DNA of 64,000 nt, taken from contig PHCX01000006.1 of the NCBI GenBank assembly GCA_002842435.1, positions 124,001-188,000 on the forward strand, in the 5' to 3' direction. The DNA comes from Betaproteobacteria bacterium HGW-Betaproteobacteria-1. Lineage in GTDB: Bacteria; Pseudomonadota; Gammaproteobacteria; Burkholderiales; Methylophilaceae. The notes beneath the pieces are model-generated. The model did not search any database, had not been told where the DNA came from, and saw nothing but the letters and a program-made list of their open reading frames with translations. Below are positions 8,216-17,937 of the stretch, one piece after another (position 1 is the first letter of the stretch; the number at the start of each line of letters is the position of its first letter). The position numbers and the translations under genes were made by a program.

Positions 8216-9097
8216 ATGCAACATCATAGACATCAAATCGCTGTATCCGGCCTGCTTTTCGGTGCCGCCTGCTGGGGCGTCATCTGGTATCCCTACCGGC
8301 TGATGCAGGAAGCAGGCGTCTCCGGTGTATCTTCCAGCTTCTATACCTACTTGATAGCAGCCCTCATCGGCGCGCTGATCTTTGCCCGACACTGGCGCGG
8401 GATTTTCAGATTGCCGCAGAGCGCGTACTGGCTGGCGCTGGCTGCCGGCTGGACCAATCTCAGCTACGTCATCGCCATCATCGACGGCGAGGTCATGCGC
8501 GTCATGCTGCTGTTCTATCTTTCGCCGCTGTGGACACTGATATTGGCCCATTTCTGGCTAAAGGAGCGGGTAGGGCTCAATGGCCTGCTGGTCATCGTCA
8601 CCTCGCTGGTCGGTGCCTACATTATGCTGTGGCAACCCGGTGCGCTACCCATGCCACGCAACGATGCGGAATGGATGGCGCTGTCTTCCGGCGTGGCATT
8701 CGCGCTGACCAACGTCATCACGCGCCGTTCCAGTCATTTGAGTCTGCGTGTGAAGTCGATGGCGGTCTGGCTTGGCGTCATTGTGGTGGCTGGCGTCATG
8801 CTGTCGTTCCAGAGCATGCCCTTGCCGGCACTGGAGGTGCTGACGCTGCAGCATTGGTTGTTAATGGGGTTGATTGCGCTGATATTGATGGCGGCGACCC
8901 TGCTCGTGCAGTTCGGTCTGACCGTGATTCCGGTGACGCGCGCGGCGGTGATTTTTCTGTTCGAGCTGGTGGTGGCTGCCGTCGCATCCTATTATTGGGC
9001 GAATGAGGCTTTGTCTTTGCGTGAATGGTTCGGCGGAGCCCTGATTATTGTTGCCGCAGTCGTGGCTTCGAGGATGAGCGATCAGCATCAGGTTTGA
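8216..9097 (+). CDS. EamA/DMT-superfamily transporter
   Basis: 293 aa with about ten hydrophobic helices arranged as two repeated EamA halves (roughly 10-135 and 150-288). Typical pieces are GAACWGVIWYPYRLM at the start, YLSPLWTLILAHFWLKERV at the end of the first half, and FLFELVVAAVASYYWANEAL near the end of the second. Inner-membrane permeases of this family export metabolites or amino acids; the substrate is unknown. It is divergent from dapC, with a 41-bp gap. Confidence 0.88.
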   Translation: MQHHRHQIAVSGLLFGAACWGVIWYPYRLMQEAGVSGVSSSFYTYLIAALIGALIFARHWRGIFRLPQSAYWLALAAGWTNLSYVIAIIDGEVMRVMLLFYLSPLWTLILAHFWLKERVGLNGLLVIVTSLVGAYIMLWQPGALPMPRNDAEWMALSSGVAFALTNVITRRSSHLSLRVKSMAVWLGVIVVAGVMLSFQSMPLPALEVLTLQHWLLMGLIALILMAATLLVQFGLTVIPVTRAAVIFLFELVVAAVASYYWANEALSLREWFGGALIIVAAVVASRMSDQHQV

Positions 9098-9113
9098 ACG
9101 ATCTGCAGATAAT

Positions 9114-9142
9114 AAAAAAGCCGACCATGTGTCGGCTTTTTT
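9114..9142. terminator. Bidirectional terminator between the EamA and OmpA-like genes
   Basis: A 12-bp stem, AAAAAAGCCGAC (9114-9125) with GTCGGCTTTTTT (9131-9142), and a 5-nt loop CATGT. It has T-runs in both directions and serves the convergent genes ending at 9097 and 9169. Confidence 0.93.
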
Positions 9143-9168
9143 ATTTGTTGCGTGTTTACGCCCGACGA

Positions 9169-9825
9169 TTAATTGGCGGGAGCAGGTTCTGCCACGTAAA
9201 TCTCGACACGACGGTTCATGGCTCGGCCTTGCACGGTATCATTGCTGGCGACCGGCTCGCGCGAACCGCGGCCATCGATGCTGATGCGGCTGACCGCAAC
9301 GCCACGTGCCGTGATGTAATCACGTGTGCTGGCGGCACGATTGATCGACAGCGGGTTATTGATGGCATCGGTGCCGGTGCTGTCGGTGTGACCGATGATG
9401 GTCACTGTGGTGGCCGGATTCTGCGCCAGGCTGGTCGCGAACTTGTCAAGAATCGGCCGGAAGTTGGACTTGATGTCGGCACGGCCGGTATCGAAGGAGA
9501 TGTCGCTCGGGATTTCCAGTTTCAGACGGTTGTCCTCGGTCTGGGTCACGGCTACGCCAGTGCCTGCAGTAGCTTGCTCCATTTCCTGTTTCTGCGCTTC
9601 CATACGCTTGGACCAGACGTTGCCGGCAATCGCACCGCCAACGGCACCTACACCAGCGCCAATGGCAGCACCCTTGCCACCGCCTGCGACTGCACCGACA
9701 ACGGCACCTGCGCCGGCGCCGATGGCGGCACCCTTGGCGGTGCCTTTCTGGGTTTCCGTCATGTTGGCGCAGCCGCCCAGTGCCAATGCGAGGGCGATGG
9801 CGCTTACTTTAAGTTTTGTGTTCAT
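9169..9825 (-). CDS. OmpA-family outer-membrane lipoprotein with glycine-zipper segment
   Basis: 218 aa. The signal peptide ends in a lipobox LALGGC with Cys19. Residues ~30-85 are rich in GxxxG and alternating Gly/Ala (GAAIGAGAGAVVGAVAGGG), a glycine-zipper that probably inserts in the membrane. The C-terminal OmpA-like domain (about 110-212) has TIIGHTDSTGTD and RGSREPVASN and should bind peptidoglycan through the usual Asp and Arg. It resembles YiaD/Pal-type lipoproteins. The gene stands alone with a strong terminator after it. Confidence 0.93.
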   Translation of the reverse strand: MNTKLKVSAIALALALGGCANMTETQKGTAKGAAIGAGAGAVVGAVAGGGKGAAIGAGVGAVGGAIAGNVWSKRMEAQKQEMEQATAGTGVAVTQTEDNRLKLEIPSDISFDTGRADIKSNFRPILDKFATSLAQNPATTVTIIGHTDSTGTDAINNPLSINRAASTRDYITARGVAVSRISIDGRGSREPVASNDTVQGRAMNRRVEIYVAEPAPAN

Positions 9826-9847
9826 GATAAAACCTTTCTTGATCTAG

Positions 9848-10645
9848 TTAGTAGTTTATCCGTATTAGACTGGCACGGACGTTTGATGTTCCCCGATAGC
9901 TGATATCAGCTTGCAAGTTGCTTGTGATACCTGTGTTGTTTTTCTGTTGGTTCTTTATGGGCAGTTTGATTGTTGATTTCTTCTGTTCCGGCCTGCCGGG
10001 CTCTTTTGTGACTGGCTCTTTGTAATCCGGTTTGTTTGTGTATGGCCCGCGTTTTCTCTCCGGGTGTCGTTGGTGCTGCTGGTCCCAGTAAGGGGGGCGC
10101 GGACGATAAGGGTAATTATAGAGCATGGTGGCTGGTGTCTGCCGCTCGATAATAACCGGCTCTACAATACCACAGGCGGCATACATCAGACTTTTTCTGG
10201 CGCTCAATACTTCGGGGTTGCTGGCTCGGGCATTGGCTTCGGCCTCCAGATTGCGTTTGGCTGTCGCGCACTCGGATGAGGATGCTTTTTGCGCTTGCAG
10301 TTCAGCCGGTGATTTTCCCGGCTGCTGAGCCTGTTCCCTGATCGCTGCTGTAATCCATTCCCGGTGTTTTTCTGTCGTCGCCAGAGCGTTTGCCCGTGTC
10401 ATGTCGTTGGCGGCAATCGCCGATTTAACGGCAGCATCCAGCTGGCGCATGATGCCTGCCGCGGCATCCGGATCTGCGTTTCCCGGTTGCAGAGTGCCGA
10501 TGTCAGTCGCGATCTCCTGACTGCCCGGCAAGCAAGGGGTGTCTGAATAGATGATCTGATTCTCGGCGTTTTTGCACTTGTAGACCTGCGCATGCGCTGC
10601 CGTGCTGAAAATGATCAGTAGTGATGCCAGTAGAAGCGCAGGCAT
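9848..10645 (-). CDS. Secreted DUF4124-domain protein
   Basis: 265 aa. The signal peptide cleaves about after AAHA (residue 19), then the short DUF4124 motif VYKCKNAENQIIYSDTPC follows, with paired cysteines. The middle is helical and charged; residues ~190-230 are Pro/Lys/Arg-rich and low in complexity. DUF4124 proteins are periplasmic and of unknown function. The ATG is at 10645; it ends 22 bases before the OmpA-like lipoprotein start and could be cotranscribed with it. Confidence 0.8.
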   Translation of the reverse strand: MPALLLASLLIIFSTAAHAQVYKCKNAENQIIYSDTPCLPGSQEIATDIGTLQPGNADPDAAAGIMRQLDAAVKSAIAANDMTRANALATTEKHREWITAAIREQAQQPGKSPAELQAQKASSSECATAKRNLEAEANARASNPEVLSARKSLMYAACGIVEPVIIERQTPATMLYNYPYRPRPPYWDQQHQRHPERKRGPYTNKPDYKEPVTKEPGRPEQKKSTIKLPIKNQQKNNTGITSNLQADISYRGTSNVRASLIRINY

Positions 10646-10726
10646 GAGTGACTCCCGATGTAGTGAGCAACCTCAGAGAGACCACTGATCGCGGCGAAAA
10701 TTCCGGCGGTCCCGGCACGTGCGGGA

Positions 10727-11796
10727 TCAGCCGATGATCGTGCCGAATCCGCCGCTACCGCCGTCGCTGGTGGTTTTTGAGCCTTCTGCTGCCAGCCGCA
10801 TTTTCAAAGAGAGATCGTTACGGGAGTCCGCATAACTCAAGGCGTTTTCCTGGTCGATCTTGCCGGCGCTGAAGAGCTTGAACAGGGACTGGTCAAAGGT
10901 GTTCATGCCGATGTCGTTGTTGTCGGCCATGATCTCCTTGATTTCCTCGATCTTCTGCTTCTGGATCAGTTCTGCGATGTAAGGTGTGTTGATCATGACC
11001 TCCATGGCAGCGACCCGCTTGGCCTTCGTGCCGGGAATCAGGCGTTGCGAGATGATGCCGACCATATTGAGCGACAGGCCCAGCAGCAGGCCTGCCTTTG
11101 CATCCTGCGGGAAGAAGGAGATGATGCGTTCCAGCGCCTGGTTGGCGTTGTTCGCATGCAGTGTCGCCAGGCACAGGTGGCCGGTTTCGGCATAGGCCAT
11201 GGCCTGTTTCATGCCGTCCATGTCGCGCACTTCGCCGATCAGGATCACGTCCGGCGCCTGACGCATGGCGTTCTTCAGCGCGTTGTCGAAAGACAAGGTG
11301 TCGATGCCGACTTCGCGCTGGTCGACGACGGATTTCTTGTGGGGGTGAACGAACTCGATCGGGTCCTCGATGGTGACGATATGACCGGTGCTGTTGGTGT
11401 TGCGGTAGTCGATCATGGAGGCCAGCGTGGTGGATTTGCCTGAGCCGGTGGCAGCAGACCCAGGGTTTCAAACGAAGGGATATCGGTCTTGATGTGGCGG
11501 ATGACCATGCCGACCTCGCCACGCTGGCGGAAGACGTTGACACGGAAACGGCCGATATCCTTGCGGCTGACAGCAAAATTCATCTCGTATTCGCGCTCGA
11601 ATTCCTTGATCTGGTCCTCGCTCATCAGGCTGTAGGCGATCTCTTTCACCATGTTGGGGGCCATTGCCTGATTATTGATGGGGGTGGTTTCACCCTCGAT
11701 CTCCATGTGGATGGAAGTGCCGGTACTGAAAAAGAGGTCTGATCCTCCCTTTTCCACCATGAATTTGAGTACCGGGGTAATGTCGATTGCAGCCAT
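10727..11796 (-). pseudogene. pilU: Type IV pilus retraction ATPase PilU, broken by a deletion/frameshift in the Walker A region
   Basis: Two adjacent reading frames together cover PilU. The N-terminal part (11796 down to about 11455) has VEKGGSDLFFSTG and FRVNVFRQRGEVGMVIRHI and reaches ETLGL. The C-terminal part resumes with ATGSGKSTTLASMIDYRN and runs through IEDPIEFVH, APDVILIGEVRD and TLHANNANQAL to the end at 10727. About 19-20 residues that normally join these (PPVLK...KRGLV..VG) are missing and the frame changes at about 11450-11463. The protein as written would stop after 127 aa. PilU assists PilT in pilus retraction. A real inactivating deletion or an assembly error are both possible. 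Confidence 0.85.
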
Positions 11797-11873
11797 ATTG
11801 ATCTCTTAGGTAATTGTTTTAATTGTGTTGTTGTTCTAATAGCTCTAATGGGAAATTACTTTAACACAAGCGT

Positions 11874-13985
11874 TTAAGGCTGTGTTTGGCCTTCTTGCAG
11901 ATAACGCTGCCAGACCGTTTGATAGCAATGTTCCAGGTCTTGCGCGAAGCGTCCGGTTTCAAACAGTGGTGCGCTGTCACGGCTTTGCAGCAGGCGCTGT
12001 TTGATGGATGCAAGCAAGTCCGCATCCGATGACAGTTGCAGGGCCTTCTGCCGGTAGTCGTCCAGGTTGTCGGTAATCAAGTCATCCATGCCCAATGCAT
12101 GCAGCAGGCTGCCTGCCACGCGGCTGGCAAAGGTCTGGCCGGTACAGGTCAGCAATGGCAGGCCCATCCATAAGGCATCGCTGGCCGTGGTGTGGGCGTT
12201 GTAGGGCAGGGTGTCGAGGAACAGGTCGGCCAGCTGGTGACGCGCCAGGTGGTCGGCGATCGGCACCCTTGGCGCAAAGATCAGGCGGTCGGCAGCCACG
12301 CCGCGCGTTTCTGCCTCGCGTTGCAGGTTCTCTTTGGCTACCGCATTGCATTCAAGCAACCAGAGCACACTGGCAGGTCTTTCTTTCAGGATATTCATCC
12401 AAATATCAAATACTTGCGGAAGTATCTTGAAAGTCTGGTTGAAGCTGCAGAAGACAAAGGCGTCGTCCGGCAGGCCGTTTTCTGCGCGGGTCGTCGGCTT
12501 GCCTATCGGTCGCTTGCGGTCGTTCGGTTGGTAACAGACCGGCAGGCGCAACGGGGTTTCGGCGAAGTTAACATCCTTGCTGATTGGCATGACGAAGTCA
12601 TCGGTCAGGATGTAGTCGAACAGGGGTTTGCCTTTGTAGGCTCCCATGGTGCCGGGAAAGCCCAGCCAGTTGATACTGACCGGCGCCGGCTTCAGTGCTA
12701 CCAGCGCGGTACGGCTGGCCTGGGTGAAGCCGGTAAGGTCGACCAGGATATCGATCTGGTCTTGTTTGATGCGCTCGGCGGCTTGCGGAATCGACAGCTT
12801 GCGGATGTCGATGAAATGGTCGAAGGCCTTTTCCAGACGCTTGCGCTCCGGCGTTTTGTCGTCGGCAGCATTGGAATAGGCGTAGATCTCGAATTGTGTG
12901 CGGTCATGGCATTCGATCAGCTCGCTGATGAGAAAGGCCAGCGGGTGCAGGCGGAAGTCGCTGGAGAGATAACCGATGCGCAGTTTGCGATGTTTGCGGT
13001 TGGCGCTGAAATCATCTGATTGTGCGATGGCAAAAAGCTGCGAGAAACGGTTGCTGACCCAGTTGTCGGCACATATTCTTTGCTCATCTGCCGTGGTACC
13101 CGGCATGGCCAGGAAGGCAAAAGGCGATATTTGCGCTTGCGGCACGGTTTTCACCCAGTCGCGAATCATGGCGACTTCCTGCTCCAGTCCAGTCCATTCG
13201 CAAAAATGCTGTTTTTGGTGCACCAGATGTACGCGGGCATGGTAAAGCTGCGGGTTCAGCTGCAGCGCCTGCTGGTAGGCGGCGACGGCCTCCTTCAACT
13301 GGCCGGTTTCGCGCAGTACGTTACCGAGATTGTTGTAGACATCGGCATCGTGCGGCAGCAGCTTTTGCGCCTGCCGGTAACTTTTCAGTGCCTCCTCGGC
13401 CTTGCCCAGTTCGCGCTGGGCATTGCCAAGATTGTAGTAACTGGCACCGTCCGCAGGGTTCAGGCCGATGGCTTCTTCATAGGCCGCTTCGGCCTGCAGG
13501 TACATGCCCTTGTCATGGCACTGGAAGCCGTAGGACTGCAGCGCATTGCAGAGCGAGCTGCGCACATCCGGATTGTCCGGCAAGGCACGCAGCACGCGGC
13601 GGTAGCAGCCTGCTGCCTCCTCAAAGCGCTGCAGTTCCAGATAGGCATTGCCCAGATTGTTCTGCAGATCGATATCTCGCGGGTTCAGCTGCAAAGCCTT
13701 GCGATAGCAGTTGATGGCCAGTTCGGTCTGGCTGTTGGCGCGTAGTGCGGCGCCGTAGTTGTTGAGATAGTCCGGATTGTTCGGCTCGGTTTTCACTGCG
13801 CGGGCGATCTGTTCGACTGCCAGCGCGGCGCGTCCGGATTGCAGGTAGAGCAGGCCGAGCAGGTGCTGGGCGCCGGCATGGGCCGGCTGGCAGGCGATGA
13901 ACTGCAGGTAGGCGGATTCCGCTTGCGCCAGTCGGCCGTTGCGATGATGCTCGAACGCGGTTTGCAGCAGGGAAGTGGAGGTCAT
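11874..13985 (-). CDS. TPR-containing O-linked N-acetylglucosamine transferase-like glycosyltransferase (GT41)
   Basis: 703 aa. About seven TPR repeats occupy residues 1-270 (for example NNPDYLNNYGAALRANSQ and DADVYNNLGNVLRETGQ). The catalytic region (about 325-700) shows RIGYLSSDFRLHP, ILVDLTGFTQASR, INWLGFPGTMG, FCSFNQTFKILP and LDTLPYNAHTTASDALWMG, all hallmarks of the OGT family. Bacterial members glycosylate proteins, often adhesins or flagellins, in the cytoplasm; the target is not evident here. The start overlaps the mnmC stop by 4 bp, so the two are translationally coupled, an odd pairing for a tRNA-modification gene. Confidence 0.92.
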   Translation of the reverse strand: MTSTSLLQTAFEHHRNGRLAQAESAYLQFIACQPAHAGAQHLLGLLYLQSGRAALAVEQIARAVKTEPNNPDYLNNYGAALRANSQTELAINCYRKALQLNPRDIDLQNNLGNAYLELQRFEEAAGCYRRVLRALPDNPDVRSSLCNALQSYGFQCHDKGMYLQAEAAYEEAIGLNPADGASYYNLGNAQRELGKAEEALKSYRQAQKLLPHDADVYNNLGNVLRETGQLKEAVAAYQQALQLNPQLYHARVHLVHQKQHFCEWTGLEQEVAMIRDWVKTVPQAQISPFAFLAMPGTTADEQRICADNWVSNRFSQLFAIAQSDDFSANRKHRKLRIGYLSSDFRLHPLAFLISELIECHDRTQFEIYAYSNAADDKTPERKRLEKAFDHFIDIRKLSIPQAAERIKQDQIDILVDLTGFTQASRTALVALKPAPVSINWLGFPGTMGAYKGKPLFDYILTDDFVMPISKDVNFAETPLRLPVCYQPNDRKRPIGKPTTRAENGLPDDAFVFCSFNQTFKILPQVFDIWMNILKERPASVLWLLECNAVAKENLQREAETRGVAADRLIFAPRVPIADHLARHQLADLFLDTLPYNAHTTASDALWMGLPLLTCTGQTFASRVAGSLLHALGMDDLITDNLDDYRQKALQLSSDADLLASIKQRLLQSRDSAPLFETGRFAQDLEHCYQTVWQRYLQEGQTQP

Positions 13986-15970
13986 GTCGTGCCGGTTTCA
14001 GAAATGTCTGCGTGGCTGGTCAGTCCCCTGACCAGGTTTTTGAGGCCTAACTTTCGCAGTAAAAAGCGGTTGGGGTCAAGTGCGGCCACGGTCTTGCTGT
14101 CCAGCGGCAGTGGTTCGCCACAGATGGCGGCAGCCAGCAGTTCCGCGCACAAGGGAGCCTGGCTGATACCCTTGGAGCCATGTCCGGTGTTGATATACAA
14201 GCCTTCAAGATACGGCAGCGCGGGCGAGCGGCTGTAGTGCTTGGGCGGATTCGCTGCCAGTTCGCCGGCGTCCATGATGGCGCCGACCAGCGGCAGGTAG
14301 TCGGGTGTCGCCACTCGCAATGCGGCGCGACCTTGCAGTTGGGCCGTTTCCAGGCTTTGTTGCAGTTCTGCCGACATGCGCTTCAGCATGGCCAGGTTGC
14401 TGATGTGGTCCTCGTCACGGATATCCAGCCCGTTGTCATCCGGCGAGAAGGTCGCCCCCATGCAGTGATGGCCGTCGATGGCCGGGCTGATATAGCCGTC
14501 GGTGCAGAGCACGGTTTGCAGTTGCCGGCTGTAGGCCGAAGCCGGGGCGACAGTAATCTGTCCGCGTACCGGTTGTAGCGGCAGATGCGCTGTCGGTTCA
14601 AAGCTCAGGCTGTCGTTCGCGGTGGCCAGGATCAATATCGGCGCTTCATCCAGCAGAGTTTCGCCATCCCATGCCTGCCACAGGCCCTGATGTTTGACGA
14701 TGCGCACGACCTGCTGGCTCAGTTGCAGGCGGATGTTCCGGTGTCGCGAGAATGCAGCGCATAGTGCGCCCGGCTTGACCCAGCCGGCGTGCGGGAAATA
14801 CAGGGCATCCTGTTGCAGAGGGATGCCGGCGATCCGGCTCGCTTCATTTGCATCGACCCGGCGCACGATGTCTGCCGGCAGGCCGCGTTGCGCTACGGCG
14901 CGGCAGCGCTCGGCTTCGCGCTTGTCGTAAGCCAGCTGTAGCAGGCCGCATTGCCGGTGGTCGTCATCTGAAAGTCCCAGATTCTTCAACAAGCGCAAGA
15001 CATGCAGGAAGCTGCCAAGTGCCAGTCTGCTCATGACCGTGTCCTGCATGGCCAGGCGCGGGTACAGCATGCCGGCCGGGTTGCCCGAGGCTTCGGCCGC
15101 GACCTGTGCATGTCGCTCGATCAGCGTGACCCGCCAGCCGCGCATGGCCAGTGCATGGCTGCTGGCACAACCGGCGATGCCGGCACCGATGACCAGGGCC
15201 TTTTGCGGACGTGACTGCATCGGCTCACGTCCCGCTTCAAAGCGCCCGCACAGCATTTCACGTTTGCGGCCGTGGCCGGCGACTTTCTCTACCTTGAATC
15301 CGGCTTCCTGCAGTCCGCGCTTGACCATGCCGGCACTGGTGAAGGTGGCAAAGGTCGTCTGCCGATGCGAGAGTCGCGCCATTTGTCTGAAAAGCGCGGG
15401 TTGCCACATGTCCGGATTCCTGGCCGGGGCAAAACCATCGAGAAACCAGGCATCGACACTGGCATGCAGCTGAGCCAGCATCTCGCTGGCATCGCCGATC
15501 AGCAGTGTCAACGTGACGCGTCCATGTTCGAATATCAGCCTGTGTATGCCGTCGGACAGGCTGTGGTATTGCTCGATCAGTTGTGCGCTGAAGGCATTGA
15601 GTTCCGGCCAGAGGTCCAGTGCCTGCTGCAGATCGGCGGGGCTCAGCGGGTGTTTTTCGCAGCTGACGAAATGCAGTCGGGCATGGCCGGGCGCCTGTTG
15701 CAGCCATCGTTGCCAGGCACAGAGAAAATTGAGTCCGGTGCCGAAGCCGGTTTCGGCGATGGTGAAGTGATCGCCCTGCAAGGCCGGCCAGCGTTCATCC
15801 AGTTGGTTGTGATGGATAAAGACGTGACGCGTCTCTGCCAGGCCGTTGTCACGTGAGAAATAGACGTCGTCGTATTGCTGCGAGAACGGCAGGCCGTCCT
15901 GCCAGCGTATTGCCGCCGGGCTGGAGGGCGTGTCGGGTGAATCCGTGGTGGTGGGAACTGTTTCTGGCAT
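13982..15970 (-). CDS. mnmC: Bifunctional tRNA mnm5s2U biosynthesis protein MnmC
   Basis: 662 aa. The N-terminal methyltransferase domain (MnmD, about 20-250) has IAETGFGTGLNFLCAW and DAWFLDGFAPARNPDMW. The C-terminal FAD oxidoreductase domain starts at about 258 with VIGAGIAGCASSHALAMRG and ends with INTGHGSKGISQAPLCAE. The enzyme removes the carboxymethyl group from cmnm5s2U34 and then methylates nm5s2U34 in tRNA. The start at 15970 is four bases from the divergent methyltransferase frame. It forms a two-gene unit with the OGT-like gene. Confidence 0.96.
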   Translation of the reverse strand: MPETVPTTTDSPDTPSSPAAIRWQDGLPFSQQYDDVYFSRDNGLAETRHVFIHHNQLDERWPALQGDHFTIAETGFGTGLNFLCAWQRWLQQAPGHARLHFVSCEKHPLSPADLQQALDLWPELNAFSAQLIEQYHSLSDGIHRLIFEHGRVTLTLLIGDASEMLAQLHASVDAWFLDGFAPARNPDMWQPALFRQMARLSHRQTTFATFTSAGMVKRGLQEAGFKVEKVAGHGRKREMLCGRFEAGREPMQSRPQKALVIGAGIAGCASSHALAMRGWRVTLIERHAQVAAEASGNPAGMLYPRLAMQDTVMSRLALGSFLHVLRLLKNLGLSDDDHRQCGLLQLAYDKREAERCRAVAQRGLPADIVRRVDANEASRIAGIPLQQDALYFPHAGWVKPGALCAAFSRHRNIRLQLSQQVVRIVKHQGLWQAWDGETLLDEAPILILATANDSLSFEPTAHLPLQPVRGQITVAPASAYSRQLQTVLCTDGYISPAIDGHHCMGATFSPDDNGLDIRDEDHISNLAMLKRMSAELQQSLETAQLQGRAALRVATPDYLPLVGAIMDAGELAANPPKHYSRSPALPYLEGLYINTGHGSKGISQAPLCAELLAAAICGEPLPLDSKTVAALDPNRFLLRKLGLKNLVRGLTSHADISETGTT

Positions 15971-16009
15971 AAAATGTGGTCAGGCCGACTTCAGCCCGCT
16001 ATTGTAACC

Positions 16010-16651
16010 ATGCCGCCTGAAGTCCACAGCATCAATTTTCTGCAGCGCCGTGCCGGCTTTTTAAGCCTGCACGGCGGCAGCTTTCATCCGGGAGATACAG
16101 ACTTGGCGCATTTCACTTTGTTGCGTACCGATCTCGTCGAACCGCCGTCCCTCTGGCTGCAGGCGCATGCCGGGCATATCCGACCGCATGGCCGGGTGCT
16201 CGATGTGGCAGCAGGCAAGGGTCGCAATGCGCGCTGGCTGGCGCAGCAGGGCTTTCAGGTGGAGGCGGTCGACCGCGATGCCGAGGCTTTGCAGGCGCTG
16301 CAGGGTATCGAAGGTATTACGGTGCGGGTGGCTGATATTGAACGTGACGGCTGGCCGTATGCGGACCAGCAGTTCGATGCCATCGTCGTTTGCCGGTATC
16401 TGCACCGGCCTTTATTCGATGCATTCATCGACAGTCTGGCGCCGGATGGCCTGCTGATCTACGAGACCTTCATGCAGGGGCAGGAGATCTATGGCAAGCC
16501 GAACAATCCGGACTTTTTGCTGAAGACCGATGAATTGCTGGAATTGGTTCGCGGCCGTCTGGAAGTCCTGGCTTTCGAGCAGGGGCCGCAGGAGCAGCCG
16601 AAACCCTGCATGTTGCAGCGCATTGTCGCCCGCAAATCCTTGGCAACCTAG
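16010..16651 (+). CDS. Class I SAM-dependent methyltransferase (TehB-like)
   Basis: 213 aa from the ATG at 16010; an in-frame ATG at 15974 would add 12 residues and neither has a clear ribosome-binding site. The SAM-binding motif VLDVAAGKGRNARWLAQQG is followed by VEAVDRDAEAL and FDAIVVCRYLHRPLF, then a C-terminal beta-strand region. It resembles small tellurite-resistance/thiopurine-type methyltransferases; the substrate is unknown. It is divergent from mnmC and its last 4 bases overlap the end of the convergent cfa gene. Confidence 0.8.
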   Translation: MPPEVHSINFLQRRAGFLSLHGGSFHPGDTDLAHFTLLRTDLVEPPSLWLQAHAGHIRPHGRVLDVAAGKGRNARWLAQQGFQVEAVDRDAEALQALQGIEGITVRVADIERDGWPYADQQFDAIVVCRYLHRPLFDAFIDSLAPDGLLIYETFMQGQEIYGKPNNPDFLLKTDELLELVRGRLEVLAFEQGPQEQPKPCMLQRIVARKSLAT

Positions 16652-17937
16652 TCTTGTACCAGTGCCGGCAACAAGGCCGGTGCACGATTCCCCGGCTTGA
16701 CCAGCAGCATGTGAACATCACCCAGCGCGCGTTCCTCGAAACCGCCTTCGCAATAGCACAGGTAGAACTCCCACATGCGGATGAACTCTTCCGAATAGCC
16801 CAGTGCACGTACCTTTTCGATATTCCTGAAGAAATTGATGCGCCATTCGGCCAGCGTTCTCGCATAGTGCGGGCCGATGTCCTCCAGGTTGAACAGGCGC
16901 AGGTCGGACGCACGGGTGATGCTGTTGAGCATGGCGGTGACCGAGGGGATGCAGCTGCCGGGGAAGATATAGCGCTGGATGAAGTCCACGGATTGCTTGG
17001 CCGATTCATAACGCTGGTCGGCGATGGTGATGCCCTGCAACAGCATCATGCCCTCCGGTTTCAGCAGGCTGGCGCATTTGGCAAAGTAGGTATCGAAGTA
17101 CTGATGCCCCACGGCTTCGAACATTTCGATTGAAACCAGTTTGTCAAATTGTCCTTCCAAGTCTCTGTAATCTTTTAATAATATGGTGATTTTATTCTGC
17201 AATCCAGCTGCTTTGACCCGCTCGTTCGCAAGGTCGAACTGCGCCTGCGAGATGGTGGTCGTCGTTACCCGGCAGCCGAATCGGCTGGCGGCATGGATGG
17301 CAAAACCGCCCCAGCCTGTGCCGATCTCCAGCACATGATCATGCGGTTTGATATCCAGCTTGCGGCAGATGCGCTCCAGCTTGCTGTTTGATGCCTGCTC
17401 CAGCGTCATTTCCGGCGTATCGAAAATGGCCGATGAGTACATCATGGTCGGGTCGAGGAACAGCTGAAACATGTCATTGCCGAGGTCGTAATGCGCGGCA
17501 ATGTTGCGGCGGCTGCCATCCTGCGTATTGCGGTTCATCAGGTGCAGCAGCTTCAATACCGGCCTGGCCAGCCATGCCATGCCGCCTTCCAGGCTGTCCA
17601 TGACATTCTGGTTCAACACCATCAGCCGTATCAGCGCCGTCAGGTTGTCGCAGGTCCAGTATCTCAGCATCCAGGCTTCGCCGGCACCGACCGAGCCGCC
17701 AAAGGCGATATCGCCGTAAAAGCGGGAGTCCTCGACATGGATCGTCACATGAATCTCGTCAGCTGTTGCTGCACCAAAGCCATGACGTTGGTCACCTTCG
17801 ATGATCAACAGATGCCCGTGCTGCAAGCTTTGCAGGCGCTTTAATACCATATTGCGAGCAAGGTTCTGCAACCAGCCGGATTGCTTGCGTGGCAAACCAA
17901 AGAGTCCGGTGGCACCGACCAGATTGGGTGACTTCAT
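16648..17937 (-). CDS. cfa: Cyclopropane-fatty-acyl-phospholipid synthase-type methyltransferase
   Basis: 429 aa, last gene of the ten-gene lipid operon. The N-terminal ~140 residues form the CFA lipid-binding domain, and the catalytic domain has [53 protein letters not shown] and [17 protein letters not shown]. These match CFA synthase, which uses SAM to add a methylene or methyl group to double bonds of phospholipid acyl chains. Its start overlaps the DUF1365 stop by 4 bp. A second, more divergent member of the family is at 23462, so at least two acyl methylation steps may be made by this operon. An AT-rich patch lies at about 17160-17200. Confidence 0.93.
   Translation of the reverse strand: MKSPNLVGATGLFGLPRKQSGWLQNLARNMVLKRLQSLQHGHLLIIEGDQRHGFGAATADEIHVTIHVEDSRFYGDIAFGGSVGAGEAWMLRYWTCDNLTALIRLMVLNQNVMDSLEGGMAWLARPVLKLLHLMNRNTQDGSRRNIAAHYDLGNDMFQLFLDPTMMYSSAIFDTPEMTLEQASNSKLERICRKLDIKPHDHVLEIGTGWGGFAIHAASRFGCRVTTTTISQAQFDLANERVKAAGLQNKITILLKDYRDLEGQFDKLVSIEMFEAVGHQYFDTYFAKCASLLKPEGMMLLQGITIADQRYESAKQSVDFIQRYIFPGSCIPSVTAMLNSITRASDLRLFNLEDIGPHYARTLAEWRINFFRNIEKVRALGYSEEFIRMWEFYLCYCEGGFEERALGDVHMLLVKPGNRAPALLPALVQD

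Noticed and set aside
9395-9903. Plus-strand frames opposite the OmpA-like lipoprotein
   Set aside because: Mirror-image frames of a GC-rich gene with Ala/Gly/Pro repeats; no domain and no ribosome-binding site.
10893-11576. A 227-codon minus-strand frame inside pilU
   Set aside because: It is the third frame of the pilU remnant and has no PilT/PilU motifs.
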